Counted from the stretch's first letter, positions 7,464-13,758 are shown. The stretch is DNA of 16,974 bases from an uncultured Riemerella sp. (GCA_938037185.1 CALHQK010000130.1:1-16974); one strand, 5' to 3'. The notes: generated from the sequence alone by a model not told the origin. A program made the numbers and translations.

Positions 7464-7805
7464 TTGGATTATCTATTTTTTATCAAATCTTTTGTGCATT
7501 ACTTTCTGCATTTTGTGTTTCCTAGTTTTATTGCTTGGGTATTTTACAAAGACGACTGGAAGAAAGTATATCTCATCCTGCTGGCTACTATGCTGGTAGA
7601 TTTAGACCATCTTTTGGCAACCCCTGTTTTTGACCCTGAACGATGCAGTGTAGGCTACCATCTCCTGCATTCTTACTATGCCATCGCGGTCTATATTGCA
7701 GGAGCTATTTTCCTGAAGGGATATTACAGGGCTGCTGCTATAGGGCTGTTACTGCACATGCTTACAGACTGGCAGGATTACTATCTTTGGAAACTTTTTG
7801 ATTGA
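7464..7805 (+). CDS. DUF6122 family small membrane protein
   Basis: This 113-residue protein has about four hydrophobic segments and a set of conserved-looking polar residues within or beside them: HYFLHF near the start, VDLDHLLATPVFDPERC in the middle, YHLLHSYY and HMLTDWQDYY near the end. The His/Asp pattern resembles membrane metal-dependent hydrolases of the YdjM type and I recognise it as DUF6122; no function is established that I know of. The start is uncertain. There is no ATG near the expected N-terminus; TTG at 7464 keeps the HYFLHF segment and I use it, while a GTG at 7494 would start at that motif. It is the last gene of the hflX run, and it is convergent with the next gene, six bases away. 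Confidence 0.7.
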   Translation: MDYLFFIKSFVHYFLHFVFPSFIAWVFYKDDWKKVYLILLATMLVDLDHLLATPVFDPERCSVGYHLLHSYYAIAVYIAGAIFLKGYYRAAAIGLLLHMLTDWQDYYLWKLFD

Positions 7806-7811
7806 GAGAAA

Positions 7812-8192
7812 TCAATCCATTTTAAATGGATTTTCAAAATTATAAGGCAGTTCTTCACGCATTTTCTTGGGAAGTTTTATGATGACTTCCTCATAGGAAT
7901 GAATAATCATCTTCCGCATCAGCACATCAGGCAGGTTTTCTACACAGATAGTATTCCAGTGTTTCTTATTCATGTGGTAGCTAGGCACAACCTCGGGATA
8001 CTCTGCCCGAAGCTCCAGCGCAAGAGTAGGATTGCATTTCAAATTGACCCTCAGCGGGATGTCATCCAACTTCATAAGGGCAAAAATCTTCCCACAGATT
8101 CTAAAAACCAAAAAATCTTCGCCAAAAGGCATATCTTCCGTAGTTTCTGGTAAAGAGAGGCAAAAATCTCTAAGTTCTTCTATATTTTTCAT
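7812..8192 (-). CDS. MmcQ/YjbR family protein
   Basis: This 126-residue protein has the usual YjbR opening with a short helix followed by CLSLPETTEDMPFGEDFLVFRICGKIFAL, then LRVNLKCNPTLALELRAEYPEVVPSYHMNKKHWNTI and a final helix with MIIHSYEEVIIKLPKK. These are the hallmarks of the YjbR/CyaY-like fold sometimes called MmcQ. Some members are described as DNA-binding, but a specific role is not established and I claim none. Length is standard and the ATG at 8192 matches the family N-terminus. A degenerate repeat array with an open frame on the same strand ends 15 bases upstream, so that array could be transcribed as part of this gene's leader. Confidence 0.85.
   Translation of the reverse strand: MKNIEELRDFCLSLPETTEDMPFGEDFLVFRICGKIFALMKLDDIPLRVNLKCNPTLALELRAEYPEVVPSYHMNKKHWNTICVENLPDVLMRKMIIHSYEEVIIKLPKKMREELPYNFENPFKMD
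7814..7832. terminator. Short palindrome between convergent genes, possible bidirectional terminator
   Basis: AATCCATTT and AAATGGATT form an almost perfect palindrome around one base, overlapping the last codons of the minus-strand YjbR-like gene and lying just after the stop of the DUF6122 gene. A second small inverted repeat (TTGATT/AATCAA, 7798-7815) overlaps it. A proper hairpin loop would open several of the central pairs and only a short T run follows, so this is weak. Confidence 0.3.
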
Positions 8193-8207
8193 TTCTGTTT
8201 CTCTGTT

Positions 8208-8447
8208 TTAAATAAAATAAAACATCTTTTCCTCCCTCTGGATAGTCTCCGATACCTTTCGAAACATCTCTGAAATCCTCCGAAAGGTATTTTTAATGTT
8301 CATTATGACCTCCGAGACCTTTCGGATGACTTTTTTGATGAAAAATATGACCTCGGAGGTGATATTTTTGACCTTTTTTGTCATATTTTGAACCAAAAAG
8401 ATGATATTTTTCATCAAAAAGGTCATTCGGAGCATTAGAAAGGTCAT
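8208..8447 (-). CDS. Doubtful 79-codon frame inside a 21-base repeat array
   Basis: An ATG-to-TAA frame covers the repeat array. Its first 70 residues fall into ten seven-residue units such as MTFLMLR, MTFLMKN, KVSEVIM and RISEMFR, with a hydrophobic or threonine residue at position 2, hydrophobic or threonine at position 5 and often R or N at position 7. The 3-4 spacing is that of a coiled-coil heptad. Any 21-base tandem repeat without stops gives such a pattern, so the heptad alone does not prove translation. No clear promoter or known domain supports it. It ends 15 bases before the YjbR-like gene. It could be a small coiled-coil protein, a translated leader or non-coding repeats. Confidence 0.25.
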   Translation of the reverse strand: MTFLMLRMTFLMKNIIFLVQNMTKKVKNITSEVIFFIKKVIRKVSEVIMNIKNTFRRISEMFRKVSETIQREEKMFYFI

Positions 8448-8468
8448 ATTTTGAGTGTTTTTGGTTAT
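8238..8468 (-). repeat. Degenerate tandem array of about eleven 21-base units
   Basis: Reading the minus strand from 8468, eleven consecutive 21-base blocks align without gaps. Typical blocks open with ATGACC, ATCATC or ATCACC, carry GAGGTC, GATG or GGTC in the middle and end with words such as CCGA, AAAAT or CAAAAT. Copies differ at many positions, so the array is old or under little constraint. Words like GGTCAT and CTCCGA occur on both strands because the unit is partly self-complementary. Units abut directly, with no spacers. Together with the terminator beyond it, the array fills the 360-base gene-poor stretch 8193-8552. Confidence 0.65.
8305..8447. repeat. Large imperfect inverted repeat (44-base arms, 55-base centre)
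   Basis: Arms 8305-8348 and 8404-8447 are reverse complements at 33 of 44 positions by hand alignment, and the inner 17 bases (8332-8348, TTTTTGATGAAAAATAT, against 8404-8420) match perfectly. It lies within the 21-base array and could form a cruciform or a long RNA hairpin. A smaller inverted pair (10 base pairs, ATACCTTTCG at 8252-8261 with 8281-8290) lies just to the left. Confidence 0.7.
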
Positions 8469-8499
8469 TTAGAGGGTTACTTTAACCTTTCAATCCCTT

Positions 8500-8538
8500 T
8501 TTTTCAAAAGAAAAAGGCTTCCCCGCATGGGAAAACCT
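8500..8538 (-). terminator. Intrinsic terminator of the greA-HIT-clpX operon
   Basis: On the minus strand, AGGTTTTCCC, the loop ATGCG and GGGAAGCCT form a stem with three G-C pairs at its top and one bulge, followed directly by TTTTTCTTTT. It lies 14 bases after the clpX stop codon. Confidence 0.8.
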
Positions 8539-8552
8539 CATCTTTTTTACGC

Positions 8553-9731
8553 CTATACATCGGCTTCATCTATAATTAATTCTCCGCCGAGCTGGTCTAT
8601 ATCATACATGTATTTCTCCAAAACTCTCTCGGTAGTTCCCCGCAGTCCCCTTGCTCCTAGACCTTTTTCCATCGTTTCTTTCACTATTTTTTTGAGAGCC
8701 TCATCGGTAAAACTGAGATGCACCCCATCTAATCTAAACAACTCTACAAATTGATTGATAATGGAGTTTTTAGGCTCGCTCAAAATGCGGAGCATGGTAG
8801 CCTCGTCCAACTTATCTAAATGAGTAATGATAGGAAAACGCCCCAGCAATTCAGGAATAAGCCCGAAACTTCTCAGGTCTGTAGCATCTAGCTTATCCAA
8901 AATATAGGCATCCTCCTCTTGTTTATTTATTTTTTCGGAACTAAAGCCTATCGCCTGTTTATTGAGTCTTCTCTCTATAATTTCTTTAATTCCGTCAAAA
9001 GCTCCCCCAGCGATGAATAAAATATTCTGGGTATTCACCTGAATGTATTTTTGGTCTGGATGCTTACGCCCACCTTGTGGAGGGACATTTACAATGCTTC
9101 CTTCCAGCAGTTTCAAAAGCCCCTGCTGTACGCCCTCTCCAGAGACATCTCGGGTAAGACTGGGATTATCTGATTTTCGTGCGATTTTATCAATTTCATC
9201 AATAAAAACAATGCCTCTTTCGGCTTTTTCTACATTATAATCCGAAACCATCAATAGTCTGGACAAGATACTCTCCACATCCTCACCTACATAGCCTGCC
9301 TCGGTAAGCACCGTAGCATCTACGATACAAAACGGAACATCCAGCTGTTTTGCGATAGTCTTGGCTAAGAGCGTTTTACCTGTTCCGGTCTCTCCTACCA
9401 TGATGATGTTGGACTTCTCTATTTCCACAGACTTGTTTTCATCTGCATTATGAGCCAAACGCTTGTAATGGTTATAAACCGCGATGGACAGCTGTTTTTT
9501 TGCCTGATTCTGTCCTATTACATACTGGTCTAAAAACTCCTTGATTTCTCTCGGTTTTTTCAGTTCAGCAATGTTATTATTAGAAACCACGGGTTTATTG
9601 CCGTTTTGCTCTTCTATGATATTATGCGCCTGTTCGATACAAAAGTCGCAGATAAAACCATTCTGACCAGAAATCAAAACGGATACCTCACTTTTATTTC
9701 GTCCGCAAAAGGAACATTCATTAGGGTTCAT
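8553..9731 (-). CDS. clpX: ATP-dependent Clp protease ATP-binding subunit ClpX
   Basis: This 392-residue AAA+ unfoldase feeds tagged proteins to ClpP in the cytoplasm. The N-terminal zinc-binding domain has four cysteines (C6, C9, C28, C31). Next come the GQNQAKKQL segment (73-81), Walker A GETGTGKT (113-120), pore-1 loop GYVGE (146-150), Walker B VFIDEID (175-181), the RKH loop (222-224), the ClpP-docking IGF loop (261-263), an arginine finger in LLGRFP (R298) and sensor 2 GARGLR (359-364). All key parts are intact. clpP is not in this window. The ATG at 9731 puts the zinc motif in its usual place. It is the third gene of an operon after greA and a HIT protein (22-base gap). Confidence 0.97.
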   Translation of the reverse strand: MNPNECSFCGRNKSEVSVLISGQNGFICDFCIEQAHNIIEEQNGNKPVVSNNNIAELKKPREIKEFLDQYVIGQNQAKKQLSIAVYNHYKRLAHNADENKSVEIEKSNIIMVGETGTGKTLLAKTIAKQLDVPFCIVDATVLTEAGYVGEDVESILSRLLMVSDYNVEKAERGIVFIDEIDKIARKSDNPSLTRDVSGEGVQQGLLKLLEGSIVNVPPQGGRKHPDQKYIQVNTQNILFIAGGAFDGIKEIIERRLNKQAIGFSSEKINKQEEDAYILDKLDATDLRSFGLIPELLGRFPIITHLDKLDEATMLRILSEPKNSIINQFVELFRLDGVHLSFTDEALKKIVKETMEKGLGARGLRGTTERVLEKYMYDIDQLGGELIIDEADV

Positions 9732-9753
9732 TAATGATTTTTTTAGTTAAGAC

Positions 9754-10143
9754 TTATTGTTTTACAATCTCCTGCTGGATTTCCTGATATTCCTCCGGCG
9801 TGAATTTCAGCCTTTCATTCATGAAGTTTAAATCCTTTATCTCATTCATCGGCACAAGGTGGATATGCGCATGAGGAACTTCCAGCCCGACCACAGCCAC
9901 TCCTACCCTTACGCAAGGAACTGCTGCTTTCAGCTTCTTTGCTACTTTCTGCGCAAATGCCCAAAGGTTTTTGTATTCTTCTTCATCTAAATCAAAGATT
10001 AAATCTACTTCTTTTTTAGGAATAACCAGCGTATGACCTTTGGCAATGGGCATTACATCCAAAAACGCCAGATGATGCTCATCCTCTGCCACTTTGTAGC
10101 AAGGAATTTCGCCATTGACAATCTTAGTGAATATAGAACTCAT
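9754..10143 (-). CDS. HIT (histidine triad) family nucleotide-binding protein
   Basis: This 129-residue protein begins SSIFTKIVNGEIPCYKVAED, the classic HINT opening, has IAKGHTLVIPKKEV (33-46) and carries the catalytic triad HAHIH (H91, H93, H95) in VPHAHIHLVP. HINT-type members hydrolyse nucleoside phosphoramidates and adenylates, including acyl-AMP; the physiological substrate here is unknown. Size is normal for a single-domain member, with an extended, glutamate-rich C-terminal tail. It lies 11 bases after greA and 22 bases before clpX on the same strand, so all three are probably one transcript. Confidence 0.93.
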   Translation of the reverse strand: MSSIFTKIVNGEIPCYKVAEDEHHLAFLDVMPIAKGHTLVIPKKEVDLIFDLDEEEYKNLWAFAQKVAKKLKAAVPCVRVGVAVVGLEVPHAHIHLVPMNEIKDLNFMNERLKFTPEEYQEIQQEIVKQ

Positions 10144-10154
10144 AATGACAACCT

Positions 10155-10622
10155 TTAAATAGTGATTTCTAAAATTTCAAAAGAAAGTTTATTTCCATTC
10201 GGAAGGGTAATATCTGCTGTTTCCCCTACTGATTTTCCTAAAAGACCTTTGGCAATAGGCGTATTCACGGAGATTTTTCCCACTTTTAAATCGCTTTCAT
10301 TATCAGGAACTAAAGTAAACTTCTGCTCTGCTTTTGTAACATTATTTTTCAGTTTTACCGTAGTAAGAATGGAAACTTTAGAGGTGTCTATCTGGTCTTC
10401 TTCTATTATTTTTGAGTTAGCAATGGTATCCAGCAGTTTAGAAATTTTCATTTCTAAAAGCCCTTGTGCTTCTTTAGCTGCATCATATTCTGCATTTTCG
10501 GAGAGGTCTCCTTTGTCCCTTGCTTCTGCAATCTGCTGGGTAATTTTAGGTCTTTCTACTGATTCCAAATGCTCCAGTTCGGCTTTCATCTTGGCTAAGC
10601 CTTCTTTAGTAACATAATTCAT
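10155..10622 (-). CDS. greA: Transcription elongation factor GreA
   Basis: This 155-residue protein is GreA, which enters the RNA polymerase secondary channel and stimulates cleavage of backtracked RNA. The N-terminal antiparallel coiled coil (about 1-75) starts MNYVTKEGLAKMKAELEHLE and contains the acidic tip DKGDLSENAEYDAAKE (36-51), whose D and E residues hold the catalytic metal. The C-terminal FKBP-like domain (about 80-155) includes LVPDNESDLKVGKISVNTPIAKGLLGKSVGE. Length is standard. It is first in the operon with the HIT and clpX genes, and its message has a leader of about 80 bases with a hairpin. Confidence 0.97.
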   Translation of the reverse strand: MNYVTKEGLAKMKAELEHLESVERPKITQQIAEARDKGDLSENAEYDAAKEAQGLLEMKISKLLDTIANSKIIEEDQIDTSKVSILTTVKLKNNVTKAEQKFTLVPDNESDLKVGKISVNTPIAKGLLGKSVGETADITLPNGNKLSFEILEITI

Positions 10623-10659
10623 AACTTAAATTATTTATTTTTGGTATATAATAATAAAA

Positions 10660-10679
10660 TATCCGACCTTTGCCGGATA
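10660..10679 (-). promoter_or_regulatory. Hairpin in the greA leader
   Basis: TATCCG and CGGATA form a six-base-pair stem around an eight-base loop inside the predicted 5' leader of greA. On the minus strand it is followed by TTTTATTATTATA, which resembles a weak terminator, so attenuation is possible. On the plus strand a T run (seven Ts) also follows within about 12 bases. No known riboswitch or ribosomal-protein site is recognisable. Confidence 0.4.
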
Positions 10680-10702
10680 CTCACGATATTTTTTTATCTT
10701 TA
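10669..10702 (+). promoter_or_regulatory. Possible promoter of the Rieske-like lipoprotein gene
   Basis: TTTG (10669-10672), a 22-base spacer and TATCTTTA (10695-10702) form a fair promoter. Its -7 element and that of greA make an inverted repeat, TATCTTT (10695-10701) against AAAGATA (10710-10716), eight bases apart, so the two transcripts start nearly back to back. Confidence 0.45.
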
Positions 10703-10708
10703 ACGAGA

Positions 10709-10739
10709 CAAAGATAATAATTTTAGTTATGAAAATCAA
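10709..10739 (-). promoter_or_regulatory. Promoter of the greA-HIT-clpX operon
   Basis: Minus-strand TTG (10737-10739), a 20-base spacer and TATCTTTG (10709-10716) match the Bacteroidota consensus. The -33 element lies inside the first codons of the divergent lipoprotein gene (ATG at 10729), so the two genes share promoter DNA. Confidence 0.65.
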
Positions 10740-11163
10740 TAATTTGTTTGTTTTTTTTATCGTTTATTCCGTTTTCTCCTCTACGGCATGCAGCAACAGA
10801 GAAGATACGGTAAGTTGTTTTCCCAATCAGATTATCAATGTTCAGCTGAAGACTAATCTTCCTGCTTATGACAATTTAAACAGAATGGGTGGCTGGATTT
10901 ACATCAATGAACAGCAGAGCGGTACGCGCGGACTGATTGTAGTAAATACAGGAACTGGCTTCAAAGTATATGACCGAAATGCACCACACCTCTGCCCAGA
11001 CAGCAACACCACGCTAGAAGTCAAAGACAACATAAAAATTGTATGTCCAAAAGATGGTGCAGAATGGATACTCACAGATGGAACTCCGATAAAAAACACC
11101 AATCTGCCCCCTAAAACCTACCCCGCTTCCTATAGTTCGGGAATTTTATCTGTTTATTATTAA
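10729..11163 (+). CDS. Lipoprotein with a degenerate Rieske-like domain
   Basis: The 144-residue protein has a type II signal peptide: MKINN, a hydrophobic core and a lipobox STAC with the lipid-bearing cysteine at 21. The C-terminal half follows the pattern of a Rieske [2Fe-2S] fold: GFKVYDRNAPHLCPD (78-91) sits where CxH is expected and IVCPKDGAEWILTDGTPI (104-121) where CxxH is expected, then LPPKTYP before the last strands. Only two of the four usual ligands align: H87 and C106. The first cysteine aligns with A85 and the second histidine with D109. C30 and C89 are extra cysteines. The protein therefore probably does not carry a normal cluster. It is likely an inner- or outer-membrane lipoprotein. 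Four bases separate its stop from dtd, so the two are probably co-transcribed. Family assignment is my inference. Confidence 0.7.
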   Translation: MKINNLFVFFIVYSVFSSTACSNREDTVSCFPNQIINVQLKTNLPAYDNLNRMGGWIYINEQQSGTRGLIVVNTGTGFKVYDRNAPHLCPDSNTTLEVKDNIKIVCPKDGAEWILTDGTPIKNTNLPPKTYPASYSSGILSVYY

Positions 11164-11167
11164 TTTT

Positions 11168-11617
11168 ATGAAAATAGTTGTTCAAAGAGTAAGCCAAGCC
11201 TCTGTAAAAGTAAGCGGAGAAATCGTAGGAGAAATTTCCCAAGGACTGCTCCTGCTGATAGGAATAGAAGAAAATGATGAAAAAGAAGATGCAGAATGGC
11301 TCGCAAAGAAAATCCTTGACTTGAGGATTTTCAGTGATGAAGAGGGAAAAATGAACCGCTCTGTAAAAGATATAAATGGAGAAATCTTGTGTGTAAGCCA
11401 ATTTACACTAATTGCCGATTACAAAAAAGGAAACCGCCCATCTTTCATAAAAGCTGCAAAACCAGAAAAAGCAGTTCCTTTATTTGAGTATTTCAAGGGA
11501 CTTATAAAATCATCAGGCTTAAAAACAGAAAGCGGAGTCTTCGGTGCAGATATGAAAGTCAGCCTCCTGAATGACGGCCCTGTAACCATAGTGATGGACA
11601 GCAAAACAAAATCATAA
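11168..11617 (+). CDS. dtd: D-aminoacyl-tRNA deacylase
   Basis: This 149-residue protein is DTD, a homodimeric enzyme that removes D-amino acids (and glycine mischarged on tRNA-Ala) from tRNA. It begins MKIVVQRVSQASVKVSGEIVG, and both active-site motifs are present: SQFTL (77-81) and the Gly-cisPro motif in NDGPVT (135-140). Length is standard. The ATG at 11168 is four bases after the stop of the upstream lipoprotein gene. A bidirectional terminator follows at once. Confidence 0.96.
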   Translation: MKIVVQRVSQASVKVSGEIVGEISQGLLLLIGIEENDEKEDAEWLAKKILDLRIFSDEEGKMNRSVKDINGEILCVSQFTLIADYKKGNRPSFIKAAKPEKAVPLFEYFKGLIKSSGLKTESGVFGADMKVSLLNDGPVTIVMDSKTKS

Positions 11618-11647
11618 AAAAACAGCCACTAAAAAGCAGCTGTTTTT
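11618..11647. terminator. Bidirectional intrinsic terminator between dtd and the coiled-coil lipoprotein gene
   Basis: AAAAACAGC (11618-11626) pairs with GCTGTTTTT (11639-11647) around a 12-base loop. Because the stem ends in A/T runs, each strand gives a hairpin followed by a T tract, serving the plus-strand dtd transcript and the minus-strand transcript ending at 11653. Confidence 0.85.
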
Positions 11648-11652
11648 ATTCA

Positions 11653-12087
11653 TTACTTAGCCTGTTCCTTGTTTTTATTCACAAATTCTATTTGCTGGTT
11701 CAGCTTGTCTAAACGACCTTGCACTTTAGCGATTTCTTTCTCTAATTTGTGAAGTTTTTTCTCGCTGGATGCCAAATCTTTGTTTATTTTCTCAGTATCT
11801 TTCAGAACCTTCATCGTTTGTTTCGCTTCTTTAGCAGTAGCTTTTGCATCTGATGAATGGAAATCTGTAGTGGCTGTGTTTGCTTGTGCATTTACAGCCG
11901 CTGCTTTGTTTCTCAAATCATCGGTTGTTGCTTTTTCTTTTTCGTAATCGATTTTTAATTTAGTAAGTTTTGTGTTTAACTCTAAAAGCTCTTTTTGTGC
12001 TTCTAATTCACTTACTTTTGCGTTTTGTGTTCCGCAAGATACCATTAATATAGCTGCTAAAGCAGATGTTAATAATGTTTGTTTCAT
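11653..12087 (-). CDS. Small coiled-coil lipoprotein of unknown function
   Basis: This 144-residue protein has a type II signal peptide (MKQTLLTSALAAILMVSCG) with the lipid-bearing cysteine at 18. Nearly all of the mature part is predicted coiled coil: heptad-like Leu and Ile spacing runs through residues 25-65 (ELEAQKELLELNTKLTKL) and 90-140 (LASSEKKLHKLEKEIAKV), joined by an alanine-rich stretch (62-85). Composition is dominated by K, E, L and A, similar in style to Lpp-like or YgdI-like envelope lipoproteins but without recognisable homology. It starts 16 bases after the ABC-F gene and ends at a shared terminator. It is probably anchored in a membrane facing the periplasm; its role is unknown. 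Confidence 0.75.
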   Translation of the reverse strand: MKQTLLTSALAAILMVSCGTQNAKVSELEAQKELLELNTKLTKLKIDYEKEKATTDDLRNKAAAVNAQANTATTDFHSSDAKATAKEAKQTMKVLKDTEKINKDLASSEKKLHKLEKEIAKVQGRLDKLNQQIEFVNKNKEQAK

Positions 12088-12103
12088 AAATTTCTATTTT
12101 TAA

Positions 12104-13729
12104 TTAGTTATACATTTGTTCTTTCAGTTCTTTTACCTTTTTGTCTTCTAGGTATTCATCGTAAGTCATTTCTCTGTCGATGATTCCTTTTGGCGTGATT
12201 TCTATCACACGGTTACACACTGTTTGTAGCAATTCGTGGTCATGAGAAGAAATCAAGATATTTCCTTTGAAGTTCATCAAAGAGTTGTTAAGCGCTGTGA
12301 TACTCTCCAAATCCAAGTGGTTGGTAGGTTCGTCCATTAGAAGGACATTTGCTTTCTGAAGCATCATTCGGCTGAACATGCATCGCATTTTTTCCCCTCC
12401 AGAAAGCACGGTAGAAGACTTAAGTGCCTCATCACCAGAGAAAAGCATTCTTCCTAAAAATCCTCTGACAAACTCTTCGTGTCTTTCCTCGTCATTTTTA
12501 GTAAATTGTCTCAGCCAATCTACTAGATTTAGGTCTTTTTCTTGGAAATATTCCGTGTTGTCCAGCGGCATGTAGCTTTGGTTAGTAGTTACCCCCCATT
12601 TGTATTCGCCTTTTGCAGGAGCTGTGCTTCCAGAAATCACTTGGAAAAACTCAGTAACGGCTAATGAGTTTTTAGAGATTACAGCCACTTTATCCCCTTT
12701 TTTAAGGTTAAGGTCTCCGCCAGAAAGCAGGGTTTCTCCATCTTTTACGATTTCTAAACCTTTTATCTCTAAAATCTGGTCTCCCGCTTCTCTTTCCATT
12801 TCAAAAATGATGGCAGGATATCTTCTGGAAGAAGGTTTGATTTCTTCGATGTTTAGTTTGTCAATCATTTTCTTTCTTGCTGTAGCTTGTTTCGCCTTCG
12901 CTACATTGGAACTAAATCTCGCGATGAAGTCCTGCAATTCTTTTTTCTTCTCTTCAGCTTTTTTGTTGGCTTGTTGTCTTTGTCTCGTTGCCAGCTGAGA
13001 AGCCTGATACCAGAAAGAATAGTTTCCCGTATAAAGGTTTAGTTTTGAATAGTCTAAGTCACCGATGTGGGTGCAGACAGCATCTAAGAAGTGACGGTCG
13101 TGAGATACCACAATCACCGTGTTTTCATAATCAGCAAGGAAATCTTCCAGCCAAGAAATAGTGTCAATATCAAGGTCGTTGGTAGGCTCATCAAGAATCA
13201 AAACATCTGGATTTCCGAATAAAGCCTGAGCCAATAGCACTTTTACTTTGTCCTTGTTTTCTAGCTCGGACATCATTTGGTAGTGCATATCTTCTTTTAT
13301 TCCTACATTGGACAGCATGGTCTGTGCATCTGCTTCGGCATTCCAGCCTCCCATTTCATCGTAGATTACCCCGAGTTCACCAGCCTTTATTCCATCTTCA
13401 TCAGAGAAGTCTGGTTTTGCGTAGAGAGCATCCATTTCTTCTTTGATTTCGAATAATTTTTTATTTCCACGAAGAACCGTTTCCAAAACCGTAAACTGGT
13501 CATAAGCAAAGTGGTCCTGCTCCAAAACAGACATTCTCTTACCTGGTTCCAGTGTTACATGCCCTGTGGTAGGCTCTTGTTTTCCTGTCAATATTTTTAG
13601 AAAAGTAGATTTTCCAGCTCCATTTGCTCCGATGATTCCGTAGCAGTTCCCTTTGGTAAACATGATATTTACCTCGTCAAAAAGTACTCTTTTCCCAAAT
13701 TGTAGTGATAAATTAGATACTGTTAGCAT
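12104..13729 (-). CDS. ABC-F family ATPase, YbiT-like, with a degenerate second P-loop
   Basis: Starting at the ATG at 13729 the protein has 541 residues. It is a soluble twin-ATPase of the ABC-F family, which act on ribosomes, and it is closest to E. coli YbiT among those I recall. Domain 1 has Walker A GANGAGKS (34-41), a weak signature MSELENKD (153-160) and Walker B LILDEPTNDLD (177-187). The inter-domain linker (about 235-305) is basic and helical. Domain 2 keeps LSGGE (442-446) and LLMDEPTNHLD (463-473), but its P-loop reads VISKNSLAVTEFF (350-362), without the GxxGxGKS/T lysine. An upstream in-frame TTG (13753) lies within a -7 element, so I reject it as a start. It is followed by the coiled-coil lipoprotein gene. 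Confidence 0.92.
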   Translation of the reverse strand: MLTVSNLSLQFGKRVLFDEVNIMFTKGNCYGIIGANGAGKSTFLKILTGKQEPTTGHVTLEPGKRMSVLEQDHFAYDQFTVLETVLRGNKKLFEIKEEMDALYAKPDFSDEDGIKAGELGVIYDEMGGWNAEADAQTMLSNVGIKEDMHYQMMSELENKDKVKVLLAQALFGNPDVLILDEPTNDLDIDTISWLEDFLADYENTVIVVSHDRHFLDAVCTHIGDLDYSKLNLYTGNYSFWYQASQLATRQRQQANKKAEEKKKELQDFIARFSSNVAKAKQATARKKMIDKLNIEEIKPSSRRYPAIIFEMEREAGDQILEIKGLEIVKDGETLLSGGDLNLKKGDKVAVISKNSLAVTEFFQVISGSTAPAKGEYKWGVTTNQSYMPLDNTEYFQEKDLNLVDWLRQFTKNDEERHEEFVRGFLGRMLFSGDEALKSSTVLSGGEKMRCMFSRMMLQKANVLLMDEPTNHLDLESITALNNSLMNFKGNILISSHDHELLQTVCNRVIEITPKGIIDREMTYDEYLEDKKVKELKEQMYN

Positions 13730-13750
13730 GATAATTTCATAAAATTTGTG

Positions 13751-13758
13751 CAAAAATA
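13751..13758 (-). promoter_or_regulatory. Possible -7 element of the ABC-F gene
   Basis: Minus-strand TATTTTTG lies 21 bases before the chosen ATG and fits TAnnTTTG, but I find no -33 element at a proper distance. If real, it gives the ABC-F gene transcription of its own in addition to read-through from the Nudix gene. Confidence 0.35.

Noticed and set aside
8208..8468. CRISPR array
   Set aside because: The repeated units are 21 bases, diverged, and directly adjacent, with no unique spacers and no cas genes nearby.
8475..8487. Second terminator GGTTA/TAACC before the clpX terminator
   Set aside because: The stem has only five pairs with a three-base loop, and the adjacent stronger hairpin already explains termination.
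10162..10617. Plus-strand 151-codon frame opposite greA
   Set aside because: It mirrors greA codons exactly and is serine- and phenylalanine-rich, as expected of a shadow frame.
13730..13753. Longer ABC-F protein starting at TTG 13753
   Set aside because: That TTG is part of the probable -7 element TATTTTTG, so it would lie before the transcription start; the ATG at 13729 matches the YbiT-type N-terminus.
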